Notes under the pieces: model-generated
The model's input: the letters and a program-made list of their open reading frames with translations, nothing else
What the model was told of the DNA's origin: nothing
The model's database searches: none
Program-made: the position numbers and the translations under genes
Assembly (NCBI RefSeq): GCF_015686655.1
Contig: NZ_JADPMP010000003.1
Coordinates: forward strand, 124,001-188,000
Length of the DNA stretch: 64,000 bases
Origin: Pontibacter sp. FD36
GTDB lineage: Bacteria > Bacteroidota > Bacteroidia > Cytophagales > Hymenobacteraceae
Direction: 5' to 3'
Part shown: one piece after another, positions 47,401-55,200 of the stretch
How the letters are laid out: the number at the start of each line of letters is the position of its first letter
Position numbering within the stretch: the first letter of the stretch is position 1

Positions 47401-48742
47401 CGGAATCGGCGTAACGGTAACATACAATGGAGCCAGTCCACAGCAAGTGCTGCCAACCAATTACTACAATCTGACACTGCGCAACGCAAGTGCCAAACGT
47501 TTTTCGGAGACCACAGGTATAGCCGCTGCCTTCAGTTTGCTCGAAGGAGCAACTGCAGATCTTACCGGTGAAAATACAATATCCTTTAACGGTAACCGGG
47601 CACAGCAAATACCAGGGCTAGACTATTATAACCTAACTTCAGCGGGCACAGGTGTAAAAACACTGGCTAGTGATGCCTCAATAGTGAAGGAATTAACACT
47701 GACGGCAGGGGAGATTAGAACTGGCAACAATTCGATAACCCTGGGAGAAGAAGGTCGCATTTCAGAGATCGAAACCGCTTTTGTAACGGGCGCTGTTGTA
47801 ACGCAACGCGAACTGACTACCGTACGGGAAGACTTTGGCGGCATGGGGCTGGCGATTACCCCGAGAGCTGGCGCACCTGGCCTAACAACAGTCATACGCA
47901 ATACGGGGACGGCCGTGGGGGCAAACCAGAACAGTATTATGCGCAATTTTAGAGTGCTGCCATTTGGCTCTAACACCAATCTGAACGCGGTTGTCGAAAT
48001 GGCTTACTTCGACCATGAGCTAAACAACGTGGACGAAGGAATGATGTCCTTTTATACCTCAAATGATGGCAGTAACTGGAAGCTTAGAACGGAAGAACAA
48101 ACCAAAACTGAAAACCTGGTGTCCATGTTCGGTGAGCAAACCTTACAGCGGCAATATACCTTGGGAGGGACCATCACGCCGCTACCAGTAGAGTTGATGT
48201 ACTTCAAGGCTGTACGTTCAGGTCCTGACGCACTGCTTACTTGGGCAACGGCTTCGGAGCAGGATAGTAAGGGATTTGCGGTAGAGGTATCAATAGACGG
48301 GTATAGGTTCAGGCAGCTTGGTTTTGTAGAAAGTGGGAATGGGAATACTGTTTTAACGCAGAAGTATAGTTACACCGATAAAGAGAACGGCAAAACAGGC
48401 GTGCGTTACTACCGACTGCGACAAGTAGATCACAATGGTGACGAGAAAATCTACAGCCCAAAATTCGTAAATTTTGGCTCGGTAGAGAAAGTTAATGTTG
48501 TTGCTTATCCGAATCCGTTTAACACCAGCCTGACACTCTCCATTGCTACACCTGATGCAGGTATAGCCCGTATTAACATGTATGACACAGTTGGCAAACT
48601 GCTGTTGTCGGCCGAGCAAAGCGTGCAGGGAGGTTCTACGCACTTACCACTTAAGGTTGATGCGCTTAACCAAACAGGTATGTATGTGCTTACGGTAGAA
48701 CTCAACGGTACCGTGCACCGTCTTAAGCTACTGAGAAAGTAA
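41468..48742 (+). CDS. Giant T9SS-secreted repeat protein with type A sorting domain
   Basis: This 2424-residue surface or released protein starts with a signal peptide ending VDATAQ; an ATG at 41474 is an equal start candidate. A block opening with WTGEGTTRW and DNWSPRSVPDANTDVTIG leads to many beta-helix-like repeats with GNWTNNGTF and YNGA-AQ-Y-NLxLxxxGxKTL units. A second such opening (YRWKGGSSTAWELAANWEN) occurs near residue 958. Near the end is the LPVELMYFKAVRSGPDALLTW module that commonly precedes type A sorting domains. The last 80 residues (VNVVAYPNPFNTSLTLSI to VHRLKLLRK) are a T9SS type A C-terminal domain. Thr/Asn/Gly/Ala-rich; probable adhesin or matrix protein. Confidence 0.88.
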   Translation: MCMGIPLPCWSAIRAPFKISAFLLLLLCLQAVDATAQTKTAAWTGEGTTRWILWPFWSDQVNTTDWNNSDNWSPRSVPDANTDVTIGRTTNQPIIAVSNAVTVRSLTIASGASLNARNLLLKVTVTGDFSINSGGTLTNNGSDMVVNGNWTNNGTYAENRITIGTTTYYPTIEFGGINKSIGGSSANAFNYLIIRGTITLGNNINLTPLASVLSKFEVLGTFDPEGHKVTFTSAPSNGFTLGDGAVLKVKATTLEGNYSLAGGAAFPTSMFPTSVIDYAAAGNQTIHAATYQRLHISGGGVKTLAQTDNTTIAANSAQTQLNVQAGTLDLGSRSLNRTGTGAVAGGALTVANGATLKIGGTGTFPSGFASRDLSINSTVEYSGANQTVTNEAYGNVTLSGSGTKTMPAANMTIGGMLTGGGSAAFAARGNMAVNGDVVLSGSATFSGGNFTHTIGGNWTNNATFSGEGSTVILSRAGKSIIRTVSGAASFHNLTISGAGTSISAPEVNVSGDLATTGAGTFAHASGGKLTMTGTAKSISGSSITLQDFVIDGSVSTITSFEIQGSLTVNAGKSFTATAGAINMTGTAKTIGNAGVLTLFGLRVNGVIGTTSSFHIKSDVSGAGNLSATAGTINFSGNSTFNGSHNLYHVTVSGSLLRMAANANLGIAGNFTAGPAFDAFTNSPNTVMFNGAASQTIPGVVYHHIAFANAGSKSAGASITANGNLSIGNGATFLAGANSHTINGNWVNNGAFTAGTSTIILVGGANTTMAGPTTFNALTLQKASAGNTVTLITDITAGTLHMNNGLLITGASQIYLTGDRTGSSWVVGKLTRTHSFEAGKAYAFNGPYTQLSFATATGVSGVSVNLQYQTVAGFPSGAALNGTYTIAVPSGTYSGATLQLQYLDSELNGNTEAGLQLYKRISNVWTPMGKKTNNVDQDWVRQEALADVNGIWTLSSTVSVYRWKGGSSTAWELAANWENITGTTPMPAAAIPGEMDIVELGGIIPAFQPQINSAAKVKVVQFRGTAPITLDLVSGSLAVEGNLAATGAGTNVQHRITTGNQPLNIGGYLTLNDGSQGNSISLLMGSGTTTITGDLNHAGTGFIALGSGHIKLSGNYNFSSPLEFFDKGTGTFTYEGSNAQVIGVVYYNNLTIDKPSGVATLVAPAEGWVAGDITVNSGRFSIPGGNYNLEKNVIQNGGVLEVGNSEITVMGNWTKRGGTFEANTSHITLQGSHLEAASPLTFNNLTVAKEPGTTMTVTGNVLVNNILDLQSGTVDLGTGTLNRSAAGGRFIMGGQAALLLSGNNFPARYNNMILHPLSTVKYQGNTAQNITATTYGNLEIENGSTKTLLGATKVAGDLTIYNDASLNANEQTLTLHGNFKHNGAFSAGAYTAPNPPSGTLVLDRADGTNKVISGNTLTLNNLVVKAGANYTITTDLIVNGNVDINGNQQIHLDPSDRDKGFDLANNGLLNTPDVKVYLAGDMTNDGILVGAGLRTFVGTRVQHIRLNAPLIPDDQRRAATIVFDGSEPPVFNSKSDAEFADLIIKNTGGVRTSMNWRVYGTLTVHEGAAFDGGMLTHTIHTGINNSGTIVSEGIIHFDATPVGQNTGNHTFNFGASADAFQSMGTLRVSGTGKVVPMGMLPASFNNLVLDNSHQEGIDMATLTGNDVHVKGNVVIGSSTVWHGSNKRYTLEGGVNNDGIVEAKAADFTFMALKVGPDGKPEIAQVSGAGTATVQNFIVGDNARVNLTQEVVNIYKDFVHNGADFDGTKTELKFKGAAPATIIAKGNQPINIQHVHIAKENDVAVTLRAPLEGISTLMVESGVFDTQEQTIATTEEVTTDALSNSSYFSIDKGASYRVAGSNTFPEFVRYKFDPESTVVFEGGDQAVKSIQYGNLQLLNAGTKTFAGDTARIAGTLTVARDVAVVAPRVVEYNGALAQTVAALNYNNLILSNSGFKTLDAGTTGIAQQFLLADTTGLNAAGIGVTVTYNGASPQQVLPTNYYNLTLRNASAKRFSETTGIAAAFSLLEGATADLTGENTISFNGNRAQQIPGLDYYNLTSAGTGVKTLASDASIVKELTLTAGEIRTGNNSITLGEEGRISEIETAFVTGAVVTQRELTTVREDFGGMGLAITPRAGAPGLTTVIRNTGTAVGANQNSIMRNFRVLPFGSNTNLNAVVEMAYFDHELNNVDEGMMSFYTSNDGSNWKLRTEEQTKTENLVSMFGEQTLQRQYTLGGTITPLPVELMYFKAVRSGPDALLTWATASEQDSKGFAVEVSIDGYRFRQLGFVESGNGNTVLTQKYSYTDKENGKTGVRYYRLRQVDHNGDEKIYSPKFVNFGSVEKVNVVAYPNPFNTSLTLSIATPDAGIARINMYDTVGKLLLSAEQSVQGGSTHLPLKVDALNQTGMYVLTVELNGTVHRLKLLRK

Positions 48743-48764
48743 ATACCTATCTTAGGTATACAAA

Positions 48765-48805
48765 CAAAAGAAGGAGGCCGTGTATGGCTTTCTTCTTTTG
48801 TTTTT
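48765..48805 (+). terminator. Terminator after the type A cargo gene
   Basis: A 9-bp stem (CAAAAGAAG / CTTCTTTTG, 48765-48773 and 48792-48800) is followed by TTTTT. Confidence 0.85.
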
Positions 48806-49212
48806 GCCCTGAAGCTACACCTGCTATACTATGGAAAAACAGCTGCCTGCCCTGGATCAGTTTCTTGCAGGAGCTGCTTGGCTTTATATAACAGATCGTA
48901 TACCTCCCTAAGGGCTAATGTTTTATTGAGTAGAGCGCGGGCATTCTTTATAATTTTTATGCTATATTTTTCAAAGAAAAAAAAGAATGTGCTGCCTCTG
49001 AAATTATTGGAGATTGGCTGAAGTGCTTTTTTAGTAGAATTTATCCTTTCTATGTTAAAACATCATTGAAGCTTGTTTTATAAGTACTTAGTCGATCATC
49101 CAGTATTAATACTTATGGATTAATGCTTGCTATGGAAAAAGCTAGATAAGTTTCCAGATTATAATATTCTAATTTGATCAATATATAGTTAACAAGCTAT
49201 ATGTCAAGTTTC

Positions 49213-49220
49213 TAAATTTG
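49213..49220 (+). promoter_or_regulatory. Candidate -7 element (TAnnTTTG) of the adhesin operon
   Basis: TAAATTTG matches the Bacteroidota -7 consensus exactly, 52 nt before the ATG. The -33 region has only TTAA at the expected spacing, so the match is partial. Confidence 0.4.
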
Positions 49221-49272
49221 CTGGTATAACATCGGATTTGTATTGACAAAAATCTACCAACCCAGCTAATTT

Positions 49273-52200
49273 ATGAAACCCAGTATTGCTTTCACCGGCT
49301 CAGCAAGGAGCGGGACAGGCTTTGACGTTTTCAAATCTTATTTGAAAAGTCTGTCATTGCTTCTTTTCGTTTTGGGAGGGCTCGCTCTATCGCAAGTTGC
49401 CCATGCTCAAACTCAATTCACGCACGATTTCTCAACCCCTGCAGTCTTAAGTGGTAAGACAGATTCATGGCCCTGGAATACGACTGCCACGATCAACGTG
49501 GGGGGAGTAGAGTATGAGCTAACCGGTTTAATTAATAATAGCTGGGAGAACAAGAATGATGGCGGCGCTAATAATAGTGCCAGCTTGCACTTTAATACTG
49601 CTGCTACAACCAGCTTTACTATAAGGCGCAAAGACAACCAGAAATTCAGGTTTTATAGCCTATGGCTTACTTATACTTGCTCTAGCGATGGATTATATTT
49701 ACCTCCTCATTTGAGAGTAGCCTATAATGAGACTACTTTGCCGCAGGAAGAATATCAGGAGCGCAACCGGCAAGGCCTAGTTGTATCAAATGATGTGGAG
49801 GTCAGGTCTGTCACATTTATGTTTTCAGGGCTTCTTGAGCTAAATATAGACAACCTTGTAGTAGGTCCTGTCGGAACCGCCTTATCCAGTAATGCCAATC
49901 TCTCCAACCTGGCCCTCTCAGGCACTACTTTGTCACCGGATTTCAATGTCAATACAACCAGCTATACAGCTAGCGTAGCAAATGCAGCAACATCGGTTAC
50001 AGTAACCCCCACCAAGGAAGACGCCAATGCAACTGTCAGTATCAACGGAACCGTGCTGGCCAGTGGCGTGACCTCCAAAGCAGTTAATCTGAATGTTGGC
50101 TCCAACACAATCACTGTAGTTGTCACCGCGCAAAATGGTAGCACTAAAACCTATGCAGTTACAGTAACACGTGCTGCTCCTTCGCTTGCAGCTCCTACCA
50201 CTCCAGACCTGTCGAGCGCCAGTGATTCAGGACTGAGCAATAACGACAACATCACTAATGATAACACGCCTACCTTCGTAGGAACAGCAACTTCCAACAC
50301 AACTGTAAAGCTGTATGCCAATGGGACTGTGGTCGGTACTGCAACAGCCAATGGATCTGGTAACTGGACAATAACAACCAGTGCTCTGGCAGAGGGAGCC
50401 TATACCATCACGGCAAAAGCAGCAGATGGGGCAGGAAACGAGAGCCCTTCTTCAGCTGGATTGAGTGTAACGATTGATACAACGGCGCCTAACACCACCA
50501 TAGTCAGTGGCCCAGCCGCTGTTTCAAACTCAACCAGCGCCACTTTCACCTTCACAAGCACCGAGGCTGGCAGCTCCTTCCAGGCAAGCGTAGACGGCAG
50601 TTCATTTGCCTCCGCTGCCTCGCCGCTGACAGCGACGGGATTGAGCGATGGCACGCATACACTACAAGTGCGGGCTGTGGATGTAGCCGGAAACGTGGAC
50701 CCTACCCCCGCAACCCATACCTGGAGGATAGATGCGACAGCTCCGGTCGTGACAAGCATCACCCGTCACAACCCGGCAACTGAAAACACGAACGCAACAA
50801 CCGTTACCTACCTGGTTTCTTTCAGCGAGTCCGTTACGGGCGTAAGTGCAGATGACTTCACCCTGAGTTCCATGGGAATGGCAACAGGGAACATTGTAAG
50901 TGTAAGCGGATCGGGAAATAGATACGAGATAACTGTCTCTGACATTAGTGGAAGCGGCGCCATGCGCCTGGATATGAATGCGAATGGAACCGGCATCACG
51001 GATGTGGTCGGGAATGGACTTCGTGGAGGCTATACCTCTGGCCAGACGTATACAATAGATACGACAAGTCCAGCCGTTGCCTCTGTGTCTGTACCTGCCA
51101 ATGCTACCTATAGCGCAGGTCAGCAACTGGATTTCACGATCAACTTCACTGAAGCCGTAACAGTAGCTACAAATAACGGGACCCCAACGCTGGGCCTTAC
51201 TATAGGCGCAGTTTCCCGACAGGCGGTTTACCTGGGCGGCTCCGGCTCGTCAGCGCTGAGTTTCCGCTACACGGTGCAGCCAGGCGATCAGGATATGAAC
51301 GGCATCACCCTTGGAACCATTACACTGAATGGCGGAACGTTAGCCGATGCTTTTGGCAATGCGGCAATCTTGTCACTGAACAGTGTGCCATCTACAGCCG
51401 GTGTTTTAATAGATGCCGTTGCGCCAACCATCACATCTATTAATCTACCCAACGACGGTACTTATAATCTGGAACAAAAGGGCTATTTGCTGTTCAGTGT
51501 AGAGTTCAGCGAAAACATGCTGCGTACACAAGGTTCTTATCTGGAGTTACGTGTGGGCACGGAAATCCGGAAGGCCACCCTGGATTGGGCTTTTGAACGC
51601 GCTGCTTATTATGCCTACAAGGTTCAGGAAGGGGAGCAAGCGGCAGGTCTGGAGGTACTGGCACTGAAAACAGATGCTACGATGCCGACCGATATGCAAG
51701 GCAACACACTAGAGATAAGTGCCACGTTTCCCATTTCGCGCAGCAATGTGCGTGTAGATGGTATTCGCCCACTTCTCATGGGGTTAACGGTGCCAGCAGA
51801 TAAAATCTACAAGCAAGGCGAGCATCTAGACTTCACAGTACGCTTCAGTGAGAAGGTAGAGTTGAGTGAGGCAGGGCCAATATTTGGTCCCTTGAGCGCA
51901 AGCGCAGCAACTGAGGAGATGCCGGAAATGCCTGAGCTACCAGAGGACGGGAAACCCTTTATTCCACTGAAGATCGGAAACAAAGTGGTGCTGGCGCTTT
52001 ATAACGGAGGAAGCGGCACCGAGCAGATAGCTTTCCGCTATACCGTACAGGAAGGGGAACTGGACATGGATGGAATTGAAGTTGCCCCAGGGATTGTGGT
52101 GGCCAGTAACATTATACCAGGTCCTAGACCAATGGGAGCCTTGCCTACCGGAATATTCACCATTACCGACCTGGCGGGTAACGAAGCCTCTGATCTGGAG

Positions 52201-55200
52201 TTTGATGAGGTGCCTGTTACCACTGGAGTGCTGGTAGATGCCGTGTTTCCGACGCTGCAGTCTGTCAGCATAACCTCTAACAATAGCAACACTACACTGG
52301 CAAGAGCAGGAAATGTGATCACGCTGCATTTCGTGGCAAGTGAAGCCATCCGGCAGCCAACGGTGCTGATCGCAGGCAATGCGGCAACAGTAGTGGCTGT
52401 GTCGGGCCAGGAGTATCGCGCGACCTATACCATGACTGCTGCCAGCAACGAAGGCAACGTACCGTTCAGCATCAACTTCAGCGATCTGGCAGGCAATGCA
52501 GGCGCAGCTGTCAGTGCCACCTCCAACTCGAGCCGTGTCACCTTCGATAAGACAGCACCGGCCGGAACAACTGCCATCAACGGCGGAGCTGCCTATACCG
52601 CTTCCTCGCAGGTGGCGCTAAGCCTTACAGCAACCGATGCGCTGACTGGCGTAACGGGTATGCGCTTCTCTAACGATAATCTTGCATGGGGTGCCTGGAT
52701 GCCTTTTGCGGCAAGCCATACCTGGACCTTGTCTTCCGGTAACGGCATTCGCACGGTATACGCGGAGTTGCGCGACGGTGCCGGCAACATTGGTGCCGCC
52801 GAGGCGCAGATCATAGTGGACAATGTGCCGCTCACCCTTACACTTTCCAGCGATGTAGGAACCGCTATCAACATATCTTTTGAGGTCCTCTTCACGTTCA
52901 GCAAAGCCGTAAGCGGTTTTGCACTTGCAGACCTGACACTACTGAATGCCACGGCTTCCAACCTGATGACTGCTGACAATCAGGTATACAAGGCGACTAT
53001 AACACCTGCCTCTGAGGGAGAAGTAAGAATCAGCGTGGCAGCAGGTGTTGCGGTCGATGCAGCGGGCAACCAGAACCTGGCCTCAACTGAACTAGTTCGA
53101 AATTTCGACGCCACAAGACCACAGGTAACGGTCGCCAGCACTGCCACCAGCCCAATTAATACAGCTTTTACAACACAGTTTACTTTTACAGAAGAAGTAG
53201 CAGGATTTGATTTGTCGGACATCACTGTCAGCAACGGAGCTGCCTCTGATTTTGTAAAAGTGTCCGCTACAACCTACACAGCTCTTATTACGCCAGCCGC
53301 TAACGGCGAAGTGACAGTTGCCGTAGCAGCGGGCATAACAAAGGACGCAGCTGGCAACGATAACCTGGCTTCCAATGTGCTCAGAATTTCTTTTGACACA
53401 GCTAAGCCTACTGTAATACTGGCTTCTACTGCAACGGCTGCGGTAAATGCGCCTTTCAGCGTGAGCCTCACTTTTAGCAAGGATGTGACTGGTTTTGCTA
53501 TCGGTGATATTACCGTAACCAATGGTGCAGCCGCTGATTTCGTGGTAGTCGACCCGAAAACCTATACTGTGCAGGTGATACCTGCTGCGAATGGGGAGGT
53601 GAGCGTAAGCGTGGCTGCCAATGCAGCCCAGGACGGCGCTGGCAATGGCAATGAAGTTTCGAATACGCTTACCCGCCGCTATGATATCACGCGACCAACT
53701 GTGGTTATCCGAACAAGCGCTTCGGGTCCTGTCAATAGTGCGTTCTCCATTGCGATGGAGTTCAGCGAAGATGTGTCAGGCTTTACCGCGACAGGTATAG
53801 CCGTTACAAATGGTACACTTACACAATTCAGCCAGGTGGACGGACGCCGCTTCAGTGCGCTGATAACTCCTTCGGCAGCGGGTGAGGTAACCGTACAGGT
53901 ACCTGCCAACGCGGCGAGCGATGCAGCCTCGAACGGCAATTTAGCTTCCAACACGCTTGCCCTGGTGTATGACGCCGATCGCCCTGGCTTGGTGCTGGCA
54001 AGCACTGCCCCGGATCCGATCAACAGGTCTTTCCAGGTGAGCATCACCTTCACCGAGCCTGTAACAGGATTCTCTACGCAAGGTATAACGGTAGCTAACG
54101 CCACGCTTTCCGGTATGACCACAACTGATAACCAGCAGTATACCGTCGAAGTTAGCCCAGCGGCAGACGGACTGGTAACACTTTCAGTACCGGCTAATGT
54201 AGCCCAGGACGCGGCAGGCAATGGCAATACGGCTTCTGGAACGCTAACCAGAACCTTCAATGCGACCAGACCGACACTTGCCCTGTCAACCACTGCCACA
54301 AACCCGACCAATGCTGCTTTTGAGGTGACCTTCACCTTCAGCAAAGAAGTGACTGGCTTCGAAGTAGGAGACATTGCGGTGAGCAACGGAGCGGCCTCAG
54401 CCTTTGCACAGGTTTCCGCACAGGTATACACTGCCTTGATTACACCAACTGCCGAGGGCGAAGTGATCGTGAGCGTGACTGATAATGTGGCCCGCGATGC
54501 AGCTGGCAACGGCAATGAAGCAGCTACAGCCCTGAAACTGAATATTGACAAGTCACAGCCAACCGTTGTGCTGGCTTCCGGTGCACCTGAGAAGCTGAAC
54601 GCAGCCTTCGAGGTAACCATCACGTTCAGCGAAGCGGTAACCGGATTTACAGGCGCTGATGTGACGCTTGTAAACGGTACGGTGACGGCCTTCTCGGTCA
54701 AGAATGAGAAGGAGTATACCCTGCAGATCACGCCACAGGCGAACGGAGAAGTGCAGGTATCCCTTGCAGCCGGAATGGCGAAGGATGCAGCCGGTAACCT
54801 GAACCTTGCCTCTGAGCAGCTCACCCGAATCTACGACACCACAAGGCCAGTAGTAGAAGTGTCCACAGAGGTGACAAGCCCAATCAATGCTGCCTTTACT
54901 GTGCGCCTTACCTTCTCCGAATCTGTAGAAAGCCTTGCGTTGACTAACATCTCCGTAGAAAACGGAAGCGCTTCTAACCTGACCAAGGAAAGCGCCACGG
55001 TATACACCGCACTTGTGACACCAACTGCAAATGGTTTAGTCACCATCTCCGTGGATGAGAACGTGACCCAGGATGCCTTCGGTAACGGTAACCTGCCATC
55101 TAGTCGCCTGCAGCTAAGCTACGATGTGACACAACCAACGCTGGTGCTTTCCACGACGGCAGCGGATGTGGTGAACAGCCCATTTGAGGTAACCTTTACC

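Larger units (their letters stand above)
48743..49272. other. 530-bp AT-rich intergenic region between the two giant genes
   Basis: It contains the terminator of the upstream gene and a candidate promoter for the downstream operon. The middle (48950-49200) is very AT-rich, with no gene seen. Confidence 0.5.

Noticed and set aside
53679..54824. 381-codon open frame on minus opposite the adhesin
   Set aside because: Antisense shadow of the Ig-like repeats; repetitive composition follows the sense repeats.
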